Source: Mesorhizobium sp. J8 (GTDB lineage Bacteria; Pseudomonadota; Alphaproteobacteria; Rhizobiales; Rhizobiaceae). From it: a stretch of DNA of 64,000 bases. The stretch is taken from contig NZ_AP024109.1 in the NCBI RefSeq assembly GCF_016591715.1, forward strand, positions 2,604,001-2,668,000, in the 5' to 3' direction. Below, piece after piece: positions 1 to 8,760 of the stretch. Below the pieces are notes generated by a model. It made no database searches, was not told the DNA's origin, and was given only the letters and a program-made list of their open reading frames with translations. Position numbers and translations under genes: made by a program. Positions within the stretch are counted from its first letter, which is position 1. Each line of letters starts with the position of its first letter.

Positions 1-67
1 CTCGTCAGCCTCCTTCGCGTTTCGCACCTACGGATATCGGGACACTGGCAAGTTCAGTATCGATTTC

Positions 68-1993
68 CTATGCTGATTCTGCTTGTCGTTGACGGATTTT
101 CGGAATGGTGCGGTGAATCCGCAATTTTGCTAACCCTGTTGCTTTAGCGGCTTCTTCATCGAGGAGTTTCACCACAGCATTGATCCATGCTGCTTCCGGT
201 TTCAATACGTCCTCGACGCGAGAGCCTTTGTAACGCTCCTGCAATGCTCTTGATACCCAATACCAGTTTTGCTTTGGCGAGCGCATCCACGCCGCAACGA
301 AGGTCTTTGGATCAACGGCAGCAAGAATTGGAATGGAGCCGTATTCAGGGTTACCCTTGTGAGTATAACAAATCTTTTCGAGGAAAAGTTGGCCATCCGT
401 CTCCAAAATTTTCAGCAGTTCCGGTATCCGTTTCGGAAACTCTGCCTCAAGCGCTTTTCCCCGCGCGCGCAGAAGATGATCAAAAACACTTTGGAATTTA
501 TCCCGATAGTCATCGGTAACCCAATAGCTTACGCCGTAGGCTGAATCACCGAAATCATCGTACCAGTCCCAATCCGGTCCTCTCGGAGGCAGTCGACCAG
601 AACTTAGAAGGTCATCAATGTATTCTATGCATTCTTGCGTAACTGTTTCGATGTCCTTGCTTGAAATGCCTTTGTTGGCCATCATCATGCGCAGAGAGAA
701 AATATGGAGTATTTCTCCGGAATCTGAAACCTCTCGTTTGTCGAATTGTTGCTCCATTTTGGCCAAGCCGGACGCAACAATTTCATCATCAAGCTTATCA
801 AAGCTGCCTACGATCTGCCACGGGGCGCTCTGGGATTTGATAAAGTAAGAGCTAGCGTTTAAAGATGCCTGAATTGTTTCTTTATCAAATCTGCCTTCAA
901 CTAACATTTCGTTTAGAGCGTGATCTTGGAGTAGTGTGCTAGTAATATCTACGGAGGTATACTTATTGTTGGCTGACACGATGCGAGGTTGCTCGTTAGC
1001 TCTTTCATTCTCGCTATTGCGCCCTAACTCGTAGCTAAATTCCTTCTCCTTGCGTTTGTAGAGGTCGGCGGCTTTGAGGTGGCCAGCTCTCAATTCGATA
1101 TTAAGAGCGCAAAAGAGTCGAACGAGTTCAACCATTGCGGGATCATTCGCAAGATGCTGCTCGCTTAGCGTCTTGCCTAGGCGAGCAAGGTCTTCAACGA
1201 CATGTCGCAAAATTCGAAGTGATTGAATACCTGATTCGGAGAATACGCCGATAATATTTCCCCGCTGGACAGCGATGAAGTTTTTCTCAGGGCCGGCCAA
1301 CAGCGAAGAATGAAACTTATCGAAGGCGTCCTCAACTCGTGGGTCGACACGAATTGTCTGGCCGAATATCTTTTCCTTTGCTTCTGAGAATTCATCCGTC
1401 AATTTATTATCATGCGCTATCACGATAACTCTGCAGCCATGATGCTCAACATACAGGTTGATAACGCCGAGCGCCTGCTTCACATCTAAGCCGCAGCGTT
1501 CAAGGTCATCAAATATAATCGGTTTCTCTTTGCTGACTTGCTGGCGCAATAAAGCTCCTACTAAGCCAGATGTTATACCATTAAGAGCAAGCGAACCAAT
1601 TCCGGATATTTCGGCGGTTGTCTCTCCGATACTGCTTGCAATTCGCTTAACGAAAGCCTTTCCTGGGAACATTGCAGCATATACCGCAGCAACGACATCT
1701 TCAGTGCTATTCAGGCCAAAGAGGCTGACATAGAATGCTTGGTCGTTCGGAATCGACTCTCGAACTTGAAATGTCTTCCCAGTTCCCCAGTCGCCTGTGA
1801 CGAGGACCGCATAGTGCGGCTCACTCAGGGAGCGGTAGTAGTTAAGATAATCCGCCAAATGTGATGGATGCTTCGTTGGCTGCTCAGCCGCCTTCGGCAA
1901 CGCCTCGTTCGTGGCCGGCGCAGCTTTGGTGTGCTCTGAATCCAACCCAAAAATGACCTTAATTAGATTCCCGAGATCAAATGGTCTTACCAT
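68..1993 (-). CDS. KAP-family P-loop NTPase
   Basis: A 641-residue protein with a clear Walker A motif GDWGTGKT at residues 67-74 and a Walker B segment PIIFDDLERC near residue 160. The aspartate pair followed by LERC resembles the KAP NTPase family, whose members are often membrane-linked and sometimes tied to phage defence or mobile DNA. The long C-terminal part, rich in charged residues, carries no motif I recognise. Base composition is clearly lower in GC than the rest of the window, which suggests transfer. The ATG at the right end follows a weak AAGAG-type ribosome site. Its downstream neighbour on the left lies outside the window, so its operon is unknown. The NTPase assignment is firm; the biological role is not. 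Confidence 0.85.
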   Translation of the reverse strand: MVRPFDLGNLIKVIFGLDSEHTKAAPATNEALPKAAEQPTKHPSHLADYLNYYRSLSEPHYAVLVTGDWGTGKTFQVRESIPNDQAFYVSLFGLNSTEDVVAAVYAAMFPGKAFVKRIASSIGETTAEISGIGSLALNGITSGLVGALLRQQVSKEKPIIFDDLERCGLDVKQALGVINLYVEHHGCRVIVIAHDNKLTDEFSEAKEKIFGQTIRVDPRVEDAFDKFHSSLLAGPEKNFIAVQRGNIIGVFSESGIQSLRILRHVVEDLARLGKTLSEQHLANDPAMVELVRLFCALNIELRAGHLKAADLYKRKEKEFSYELGRNSENERANEQPRIVSANNKYTSVDITSTLLQDHALNEMLVEGRFDKETIQASLNASSYFIKSQSAPWQIVGSFDKLDDEIVASGLAKMEQQFDKREVSDSGEILHIFSLRMMMANKGISSKDIETVTQECIEYIDDLLSSGRLPPRGPDWDWYDDFGDSAYGVSYWVTDDYRDKFQSVFDHLLRARGKALEAEFPKRIPELLKILETDGQLFLEKICYTHKGNPEYGSIPILAAVDPKTFVAAWMRSPKQNWYWVSRALQERYKGSRVEDVLKPEAAWINAVVKLLDEEAAKATGLAKLRIHRTIPKIRQRQAESA

Positions 1994-2075
1994 CTCTTAC
2001 CGCATCTCGCTCAGCTAGTCTGCAACAGGAAGGATACCCAATTTGCCAGCTGCTAGGGCGGCTCATTGAGTTCTT

Positions 2076-2309
2076 CTATTTGTATGCCGTGCAGACAATC
2101 ATCTGCCACCGTATCGACCCCTGAGCGGGGGTATGTTGGCTATGGTTCTGTGATGGGAGTTGAACGCCTTTGTTTGAAGCAATCTCATCGCCACACCCCT
2201 TGCAGCGATAGATACCCGCATCGGGTGGTGTTTCGCCCGGTTTCCATTCTTTGTCGAAATTGTCATGCGTATTCTTGCTTAGGAACTGTTCATATTTGTA
2301 CCAAGCCAT
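2076..2309 (-). CDS. Small zinc-ribbon-like protein (protein L-like)
   Basis: A 77-residue protein with an aromatic start (MAWYKYEQFL), a CKGC pair at residues 36-39 and an HSQH pair at 56-59, which together could bind one zinc ion. The layout resembles a family of small proteins annotated as protein L, of unknown function. I chose the internal ATG because a GGGGGGA-type ribosome site lies about 6 bases upstream; the longer reading frame adds 47 implausible residues. It sits in the same lower-GC stretch as the KAP NTPase, with an 82-base gap between them and the same orientation, so the two may have arrived together. Confidence 0.75.
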   Translation of the reverse strand: MAWYKYEQFLSKNTHDNFDKEWKPGETPPDAGIYRCKGCGDEIASNKGVQLPSQNHSQHTPAQGSIRWQMIVCTAYK

Positions 2310-2519
2310 TGCCGGTCCCCCCAAAAAATGAATGGAATATTCATTCACAGCCACAGGTTCGAGTCGAGGGCAGAAATCGGCTGTATGCTTGATTATTTTG
2401 ATAAGGCGACTGTATCTGTATCTGGAGGGAATTGATAATTGAGTCGGCAACTAGCCCGACACATTTCACGGGCTGCGCCTTTGGCCGTCACAGACCATCT
2501 GTTCCGCCCCTCGCATCCC

Positions 2520-2954
2520 TCAACCCGCCCAAACCGAGCACCCAACCTTCTGCCCGGTCGCCGCATCCCGCACCAGTTTCGCATCCACCCGCTTCAACCC
2601 AACCTGGTTGGCCCTCACCTCCCTACTCGCGAGATAGGCCGGGTCGCCCACTTCCCAGTGGTAGCGTGTGTTGGCAGGCGCCCGCTTCCAGGTGAATTTT
2701 GATAGGTAGGCCACTTGGCCCGGTGTAGTGTCGGCAAAGCGGCAGTCGATTGTCGCCGGCATCATGCCCTTCGCGCTCATGGCGCTGACCACCTTGTCGG
2801 CGTCGGCCGTCGTCAGCCATTGGTCGATGCTGCTCGTCCGGTATGCGTCTATGCCTGCCTGCTGGTGCGTCATGCAGCCCGCAAGCAGCATCAGCGCTGC
2901 CAGTGTCGTGCCCGCCTTGCCTGCTCGCTTGCAGTCTTCCCGATCGATGCCCAT
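2520..2954 (-). CDS. Putative lipoprotein
   Basis: A 144-residue exported protein. Basic residues near the N terminus precede a hydrophobic stretch ending in the lipobox LAGC, with the lipidated cysteine at residue 27. The mature part is small and polar, with two further cysteines but no known domain. The start chosen has an AAGGAGA ribosome site 6 bases upstream. It probably sits in a membrane facing the periplasm. Function unknown. Confidence 0.8.
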   Translation of the reverse strand: MGIDREDCKRAGKAGTTLAALMLLAGCMTHQQAGIDAYRTSSIDQWLTTADADKVVSAMSAKGMMPATIDCRFADTTPGQVAYLSKFTWKRAPANTRYHWEVGDPAYLASREVRANQVGLKRVDAKLVRDAATGQKVGCSVWAG

Positions 2955-3067
2955 GCCCGTCTCCTTGTCCCGAAAAAGTGGAAAGTCCCGGACGGGATGG
3001 TGCTTGGCTTGGCATCTCCGGTATATTAGCCGCTTCACATGCGCGACTGGAGCGAGGCTTGACCGTT

Positions 3068-3493
3068 CTATCTGCTTGCGCGGGCAGGGGGAGCGATCGC
3101 GCCTGGGACGATGTCGGTGTTCTGGGCCACCTTGATACGCCAGCCGGACTGTTCCTTCTTCACCACCAGAAGCAGGATGCCCTCCCGCGTTCCGGCTGGC
3201 GAGCCGTCGGGGGCGGACGCGCCGGTCAGGGTCCATCTGTAGTGCACCGATGCCAGGCCCGGAGACAGCTCGACGACGGATGCGGCGGCGCCCTCCAGCC
3301 GGCTGTCGCGAAACATGGTCTCATGCGTCGCACGGTGCGCCGCTTCGATCTCGGCCCGGTTCTTCCACCACATGCCCACGACATTGACGAAATTGGCGTC
3401 CTCGCAAAACAGTGCCGCGAAGTCGTCCATGTCATGCCTGTTCCAGGCATCGGCGAACGCGGCCGCAACGTCCTCAGGTCTGCTGATCTCCAT
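3068..3493 (-). CDS. SnoaL-like / DUF4440 family protein (SgcJ/EcaC type)
   Basis: A 141-residue protein. The pattern of an N-terminal helix (EDVAAAFADAWNRHD), then DDFAALFCEDANFVN and a WWKNRAEIEAAH segment, is typical of the NTF2/SnoaL fold in the SgcJ/EcaC family. These cytoplasmic proteins are often annotated as isomerase or ketosteroid-like, but the substrate is seldom known. The ATG used is preceded by AGGGAGAT. It reads toward the lipoprotein gene, 113 bases away. Confidence 0.8.
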   Translation of the reverse strand: MEISRPEDVAAAFADAWNRHDMDDFAALFCEDANFVNVVGMWWKNRAEIEAAHRATHETMFRDSRLEGAAASVVELSPGLASVHYRWTLTGASAPDGSPAGTREGILLLVVKKEQSGWRIKVAQNTDIVPGAIAPPARASR

Positions 3494-3677
3494 GACATGA
3501 TCTCCCTTGCTTTCCGCCAGGCTGTGGTGGGACGATAGCGGCATCGGCGGGCCCTGTCACCGCGTTGCCACAGAACTTAGCCGCGCCACTTCCTTAACGG
3601 CCTCGATCCCCAAAATTAACCTTTTGTTAACCATTCGCCCGGCACCCTTTAACCATTGAGTAAGGATTCGCCCGGAC

Positions 3678-4568
3678 GTGACCTTCGCCGCCCCCCTGCA
3701 CAACAAATCCATCCGCTTTCGCGCCCGTTCCTTCGTCGCCTTCACGCTGACGCCGGAGGCGCCGATCGCCGACTGGCTGGAGGGGCTGGATCGCTGGATC
3801 GCCAACTCGCCGGGCTATTTCAACGGGCGCCCGGTGGTGCTGGATCTCAACCTCCTGCAGCCGGGGCCGGAGGAGATTGGCGCGCTGGTCGGCGTGCTCG
3901 GCTCGCGCGGCATCCGCGTCTATGCCATCGAGCTGGAGGGCGCCGAGCTCGGGCCCGAGCTGCCGCCGCTGCTCGCCGGCGCCAAGGAAGCGACCGCCGA
4001 AGGATTGCTGGGTCGGGCCGCGCGCAAGGCGCGGGCCGAGGAACTCGAAGCCGCCGCGGTGGAGCGGGCGGAGGCAGAGCAGGCGGCCCAACCCGCCGCG
4101 GAGCCGGCGCCGGCGGACGTTTCCCATATCGAGATGTCCGGCGACGAGCCGGTGGATCCCGAGCTGGCGCGGCTGGAAGCGGTCAGGATCGAACCTGCGC
4201 AAGCCGCAAGCACTGGCGCCGAGCCGGCGCTGCCTTCGGCCGGCACGCTGATGATCAAGGCGCCGATCCGCTCGGGACAGTCGGTCTTCCATCCGCATGG
4301 CGACGTCATCGTGCTGGGCTCGGTCGCGTCCGGTTCCGAAATCGTCGCCGGCGGCTCGATCCATGTCTATGGCACGCTGCGCGGCCGCGCGATCGCCGGC
4401 TCGGAAGGCAATGTTTCGGCACGCATCTTCTGCCGCAAGAACGAGGCCGAGCTGCTCGCCGTCGACGGCTGGTACACGACGGCCGAGGAAATGGAAGGCG
4501 TCTCGCGCGGCAAGGCCGTGCAGGCCTTCCTCGACAATGATGCGCTGTGCGTGGTGCCGCTGGGCTGA
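3678..4568 (+). CDS. minC: Septum site-determining protein MinC
   Basis: A 296-residue MinC, first gene of the min cluster. The N-terminal domain (about residues 1-110) is the FtsZ-antagonising part. The C-terminal beta-helix begins near residue 195, with characteristic glycine-rich turns such as HPHGDVIVLGSV and the IHVYGTLRGRA segment that contacts MinD. Between them is an Ala/Glu-rich linker. Translation appears to start at GTG with AAGGA 11 bases upstream. With MinD it blocks FtsZ ring formation away from mid-cell. The 153-base gap to minD holds no other gene. Confidence 0.95.
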   Translation: MTFAAPLHNKSIRFRARSFVAFTLTPEAPIADWLEGLDRWIANSPGYFNGRPVVLDLNLLQPGPEEIGALVGVLGSRGIRVYAIELEGAELGPELPPLLAGAKEATAEGLLGRAARKARAEELEAAAVERAEAEQAAQPAAEPAPADVSHIEMSGDEPVDPELARLEAVRIEPAQAASTGAEPALPSAGTLMIKAPIRSGQSVFHPHGDVIVLGSVASGSEIVAGGSIHVYGTLRGRAIAGSEGNVSARIFCRKNEAELLAVDGWYTTAEEMEGVSRGKAVQAFLDNDALCVVPLG

Positions 4569-4721
4569 CGCGCAAGCTTCGGACCGGCTTCGCGTGCGAG
4601 GCTGACAGTGCATGTCGCCCAAAAGTGCCCAGCGGTTTTGGGAGAACGGCATGCACCAAGAAATGACAATCCCGCCGTGCCATGCACGGACCAGAGAATA
4701 AAAACCGCCAACGGAGGCTGG

Positions 4722-5543
4722 ATGAATATGGGCAAGGTAGTCGTGGTCACATCGGGCAAGGGGGGCGTCGGCAAGACGACCTCGACGGCTGCGCTCGGCG
4801 CCGCCGTGGCCAAGACCGGCAAGAAGGTGGCGCTGGTCGATTTCGACGTCGGCCTGCGCAACCTCGACCTCATCATGGGCGCCGAGCGCCGCGTGGTGTT
4901 CGACCTCGTCAACGTCATCCAGGGCACCGCGAAGCTCTCGCAGGCGCTGATCCGCGACAAGCGGCTGGAGACGCTCTATCTGCTGCCTGCCTCGCAGACC
5001 CGCGACAAGGACGCGCTGACGGAGGAGGGCGTGGCGGAAGTCATCGCCCGGCTGCGCTCGGTGTTCGACTATGTCTTCTGCGACAGCCCGGCCGGCATCG
5101 AGCGCGGCGCCCAGCTTGCCATGCGCTTCGCCGACGAGGCCGTCATCGTCACCAACCCGGAAGTGTCGTCGGTGCGCGACTCCGATCGCATCATCGGCCT
5201 GCTCGACGCCCGCACCATGAAGGCTGAGCAGGGCGAGCTGATCCAGAAGCACGTGCTGGTCACCCGCTACGACGCGGCGCGCGCCTCGCGCGGCGAGATG
5301 CTGTCGATCGACGACGTGCTGGAGATTCTCTCCACCCCGCTGCTCGGCATCATCCCGGAAAGCCAGGATGTGCTGCGCGCCTCTAACCTCGGCTCCCCTG
5401 TGACGCTCTCGGAGCCGATCAATTCCGCCGCGAAAGCCTATCTCGAAGCGGCAAGACGCCTGGAGGGCGAGGACCTGCCGGTGGTCGTCCCCTTCGAACG
5501 CAAGGGCTTCCTCGACCGGCTTCTCGGAAGGAGGGCCGCATGA
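4722..5543 (+). CDS. minD: Septum site-determining ATPase MinD
   Basis: A 273-residue MinD ATPase of the ParA/MinD type. The deviant Walker A KGGVGKT lies at residues 13-19, and the [11 protein letters not shown] switch segment is present. The C terminus ends in an amphipathic helix ([11 protein letters not shown]) that binds membrane in the ATP state. The first ATG has GGAGG only 4 bases upstream; an ATG two codons later has better spacing, so the true protein may be two residues shorter. It recruits MinC and is released by MinE, whose gene overlaps it by 4 bases. Confidence 0.96.
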   Translation: MNMGKVVVVTSGKGGVGKTTSTAALGAAVAKTGKKVALVDFDVGLRNLDLIMGAERRVVFDLVNVIQGTAKLSQALIRDKRLETLYLLPASQTRDKDALTEEGVAEVIARLRSVFDYVFCDSPAGIERGAQLAMRFADEAVIVTNPEVSSVRDSDRIIGLLDARTMKAEQGELIQKHVLVTRYDAARASRGEMLSIDDVLEILSTPLLGIIPESQDVLRASNLGSPVTLSEPINSAAKAYLEAARRLEGEDLPVVVPFERKGFLDRLLGRRAA

Positions 5544-5812
5544 GCATCCTCGACCTCTTCAAGCGGCGCACCAGCGCGCCCGTGGCGCGCGAGCGGCTGC
5601 AGCTGCTGCTCGCCTATGAGCGCCAGAGCCGCGGCCAGCCGGATCTCGTCTCCATCCTGCGCGAGGAGATCATGGCGGTCATTGCCAAGCATGTGCAGAT
5701 CGACCAGGACTATCTCCAGGTCTCGATGGACCGGGGTGCTACCATGTCGACGCTGGAGATCGACATCCAGATCCCCAACAAGAGCGCCGTGCCGCTCGCC
5801 ATGGCGGGGTGA
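5540..5812 (+). CDS. minE: Cell division topological specificity factor MinE
   Basis: A 90-residue MinE. The N-terminal membrane-binding helix ([10 protein letters not shown]) and the MinD-contact helix ([12 protein letters not shown]) are both visible, followed by the dimerising beta-rich domain. MinE stimulates MinD ATP hydrolysis and drives pole-to-pole oscillation. Its ATG overlaps the minD stop in an ATGA arrangement, pointing to translational coupling. Confidence 0.96.
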   Translation: MSILDLFKRRTSAPVARERLQLLLAYERQSRGQPDLVSILREEIMAVIAKHVQIDQDYLQVSMDRGATMSTLEIDIQIPNKSAVPLAMAG

Positions 5813-5819
5813 TCTTTTA

Positions 5820-5870
5820 CCCTCCCCCTTGTGGGGAGGGTCGATCCGCAAAGCGGATCGGGGAGGGGGC
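5820..5870. repeat. Palindromic intergenic element with nested hairpins
   Basis: Two hairpins in a row: CCCTCCCC/GGGGAGGG with a 5-base loop, then CGATCCGC/GCGGATCG with an AAA loop, followed by a G-rich tail that could pair with the first arm. Elements of this form are scattered between genes in rhizobial genomes. It lies between the convergent minE and ABC-exporter genes and may also slow transcription from either side. Confidence 0.7.
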
Positions 5871-5881
5871 TGCGCCAACCC

Positions 5882-5941
5882 TTCGTCATCCTAGGGTTTG
5901 CGCGCGTCGCTTCGCTCCTTGCTCCGCCTTAGGATGACGAA
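5882..5941. repeat. Long inverted repeat between convergent genes
   Basis: Perfect 12-base arms TTCGTCATCCTA and TAGGATGACGAA separated by 36 bases. It lies 11 bases after the previous palindrome. Like that element it looks like a dispersed intergenic repeat and not a coding remnant. Confidence 0.65.
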
Positions 5942-5962
5942 GGCGCAAGGCCGCCGTCCCCC

Positions 5963-7735
5963 TCACTCCGGCCGGTACAGCTCATCCATGCTGCGCGCCG
6001 CGAGCTCCGCGAAAGGTGCCTGCTTCTTCACTCTTCCATGGTCCAGGATAACCAGGTCGTCGCAGAACGAGATCGTCGAGTGGTGGTGGCTGATGACGAT
6101 CGTGGTGCGGCGTCCGGCGCGTGACTTCAGCGTTTCCACGATCGCCGCCTCCGAAAGCCCGTCGACCGCGTTGGTGGCCTCGTCGAGGATCAGGATATCC
6201 GGATCGCGCACCAGCGCGCGGGCGAGCGCGATGCGCTGCCTTTGCCCGGCCGACAGGTTGACGCCGCGATAGCCGACGACCGTCTGGTAGCCCTGCGGCA
6301 GGCGTTCGATGAATTCATGCGCCTCGGCGAGCTCGGCCGCGCGCCGCGCTTCCTCCATGCTCGCCCTGTCCTTGCCATAGGTGATGTTGTCCAGGATGGT
6401 GCCGTCCACCAGTTCCAGCTCCTGGCTGGCCAAGGCGATATGCGCCCGCCAGGCGACCGGGTCGATCTCGCCGAGCGCGGTGCCGTCGACGAGGATTTGT
6501 CCGCCGTCCGGCTCGACGAAGCGGCACAGCAGGTTGACGATGGTCGTCTTTCCGGCGCCGGAGCGGCCGATCAGCGCGGTGGAGCGGCCGCTTCTTATGT
6601 CGAAGCTCACCGCATGCAGCACCGCCGCGCGCTGCTCCTCATTGGCATAGCTGAAGCTAACGCCCTGGAAGGCGATTCTTTCTCTTAAAGTGGCGAAGGG
6701 CCGGCTGCCTTGCGGCGGCGCCGGCTTTCCCGTCGGATCGAGCAGCCAGTTCACCTCGTCCAGCGAGCCGGAAAGCCCCTGCAATTGGCTCCAGGTCATC
6801 TGCAGCGCCCTGACATGCGGCTGCAACCGGTAGAGCAGGATGAGGAAGGCGGCGACCAGGGGGAAGCTCAAGCCCGCGAGCCAGGCGCCGATCACCACCG
6901 CCAGGAACAGCATGGCGTGCAGCACTTCCGTGAGCGGTCCCAGCGCCCCCTGGCGGTTGGCGAGCTGGAAGGCCGCCCGGCGCACGCTGTCCGATGCCGT
7001 CTCGAATGCCGCCTTTTCGCGCTCTTCCTGGCCGAAGATGCGGATCAGCCGGCCGGCATGCACAAGGTGCAGCATCCGCGAGGCCAGGGCGCTGTTGCGC
7101 GCCGTAACGCTGCGGCTGGGCGCCTTCAGATGCGCCGACAGCGCCATATGCGCCCCTTGCACCAGCGCCAGCCCGATCATCACCAGAAGCGTCATCTTCC
7201 AGGAGAGCAGCAAAAGGAAGCCTAGCAGGATGAGTGCGGCCGAGGCGCTGACGATCGAGCCCAGCATTGCCTGGACGGCGTCGGAGGCGCGCCAGGATTC
7301 ATTGGAAATGATGTTGAGCAGGCGTCCTGGGCTTTCCCTCAGGAAGAAGGGATAGCCGACCTCGAGCAGCCGCCCGGCGAGCGCCGCGCGGATTGCCTGG
7401 CCGGCCTTGCCATAGATGTGAGCCGTGAGCACCGAGTTGGCGAAGGCAAGCAGGTTCTTGAGCAGGATCGAGCCGAGAATCGCGGCCGCAATCGCGATCA
7501 ACCGCTCGCGCTCGCCAAGCCCCGCGCCAACCTTTTGCAGCAGCGCCGAGAAGCCGGCCATGCCGGCTGTGTCGCCATGCCCCATGATGATGCCGAGCAA
7601 CGGGATGATCAGGCCGATGCCGAAACCTTCGAGCGCCGCGCTTGCAAGCCCGAGCGCGACGACGATCGGCAGCAGGCCGAGCTGCCGGCGGCCGAGCGCC
7701 TGGCGCAGCATCGACAGGGTCGGCCGCTCGCTCAC
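5963..7735 (-). CDS. ABC exporter, fused permease/ATPase (glycan or lipid export)
   Basis: A 590-residue half-transporter. About six membrane segments occupy the first 330 residues. The ATPase domain has Walker A GRSGAGKTT near residue 378, a signature written LSAGQ in place of LSGGQ, Walker B ILILDEAT, and a histidine switch. The family includes MsbA-type and capsule or glycolipid exporters. A GTG start gives a GTGA overlap with the preceding glycosyltransferase. It is the last gene of a four-gene glycan module, so it probably moves a lipid-linked sugar or modified glycolipid across the inner membrane. Confidence 0.88.
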   Translation of the reverse strand: MSERPTLSMLRQALGRRQLGLLPIVVALGLASAALEGFGIGLIIPLLGIIMGHGDTAGMAGFSALLQKVGAGLGERERLIAIAAAILGSILLKNLLAFANSVLTAHIYGKAGQAIRAALAGRLLEVGYPFFLRESPGRLLNIISNESWRASDAVQAMLGSIVSASAALILLGFLLLLSWKMTLLVMIGLALVQGAHMALSAHLKAPSRSVTARNSALASRMLHLVHAGRLIRIFGQEEREKAAFETASDSVRRAAFQLANRQGALGPLTEVLHAMLFLAVVIGAWLAGLSFPLVAAFLILLYRLQPHVRALQMTWSQLQGLSGSLDEVNWLLDPTGKPAPPQGSRPFATLRERIAFQGVSFSYANEEQRAAVLHAVSFDIRSGRSTALIGRSGAGKTTIVNLLCRFVEPDGGQILVDGTALGEIDPVAWRAHIALASQELELVDGTILDNITYGKDRASMEEARRAAELAEAHEFIERLPQGYQTVVGYRGVNLSAGQRQRIALARALVRDPDILILDEATNAVDGLSEAAIVETLKSRAGRRTTIVISHHHSTISFCDDLVILDHGRVKKQAPFAELAARSMDELYRPE

Positions 7736-8760
7736 GGCGCGCTGGCCTCCACGCCGGCCTCCGGCGTTTGCTGGGCGCTTCGCGCTTGTCGCGACGGATG
7801 TCTGGCCAGCACCAGAAACGCGAATTTTGCCGCGCCCGCGAGGTTCATCAGAACGATCGGCCAATGCGACAGGCCGAGATCGCCATCGAATCTGGGGCCG
7901 CCGGCAAGCTCGCGCAGAGCGGCGCGCGCGGCCCAGTAGAAATGTCGCAGCAGCCACGGCGCGCGACGTAGATGCTTGAGGCAGAGCGCACCGTTGCCGA
8001 AATGATAGTCGCGATGTAGACGGTCGATCGCCTCGCGGTTGCGCCGGCCATGATGGTGGAAGATCGTCATGTCGGGCACATATTCCACCGCCATGCCGGC
8101 AAGCATCGCCCGCACCAGATAGTCCGTGTCCTCGGCCGAGCGCAGCGCCCCGCCGGCGCCGAAGCGCTCGTCGAAGGGACCGATCAAGGCGGCGACCTCG
8201 CGGTGCATGGTCATGTTGCAGCCTAGCACGAAGCCCCCCGGATGGACGGCCCGCGTCAGCACTTCGCGCTTGTCGCAGCGTTTGATGGTGAAGGGCAGGT
8301 CGCGCGCGTCGCCGATCTCGACGCGGCCGCCGCGGATCAGCCATTTCTCGCCGCTCGCATAATGCCGCTCCAGGTCGACGAGGTAGTTGCCGTCGAGGCG
8401 GCAGTCGTCGTCGACGAACACCAGTACCTGCCCGCGCGCACGCGCCAGCCCCGCATTGCGCGCCGCCGCCAGCCCGGGGCGGGGCTCCGAGATTGCGGTC
8501 AGGGCGATGTCAGAGATGGCGGCGGTCGACGAAAGATAGCTGGCCGTGCCGTCGCGCGAACCGTTGTCGACCACCACCAGCTCGGCCGCGAAGGCCGGAT
8601 GCGCCCGGCAGGCGGCGCGGATCGAATCGATGCAGGCCTCGAGCACCGCGAGGCGGTCGCGCGTGCAGACAATGAAGGAGACCGCCGGCCGCTGCGGCCA
8701 GGGCGGAGCGGGCAGGGCCGGGCGAACATTGCGCGGCAGCCGATGGCGCTCGACGTTCAT
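7732..8760 (-). CDS. GT2-family glycosyltransferase
   Basis: A 342-residue GT-A-fold transferase. The N-terminal nucleotide-sugar region starts at PAVSFIVCTRDR, and the metal-binding acidic motif reads VFVDDDCRL. A basic, aromatic C-terminal part may sit against the membrane. The start is within an ATGA overlap with the upstream glycosyltransferase gene, so the two are made together. Donor and acceptor sugars cannot be told from sequence. Confidence 0.88.
   Translation of the reverse strand: MNVERHRLPRNVRPALPAPPWPQRPAVSFIVCTRDRLAVLEACIDSIRAACRAHPAFAAELVVVDNGSRDGTASYLSSTAAISDIALTAISEPRPGLAAARNAGLARARGQVLVFVDDDCRLDGNYLVDLERHYASGEKWLIRGGRVEIGDARDLPFTIKRCDKREVLTRAVHPGGFVLGCNMTMHREVAALIGPFDERFGAGGALRSAEDTDYLVRAMLAGMAVEYVPDMTIFHHHGRRNREAIDRLHRDYHFGNGALCLKHLRRAPWLLRHFYWAARAALRELAGGPRFDGDLGLSHWPIVLMNLAGAAKFAFLVLARHPSRQARSAQQTPEAGVEASAP

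Noticed and set aside
3627-5252. 541-codon reverse-strand frame opposite minC and minD
   Set aside because: It is the shadow of strongly supported minCD; Arg/Ala/Gly-heavy with no motif.
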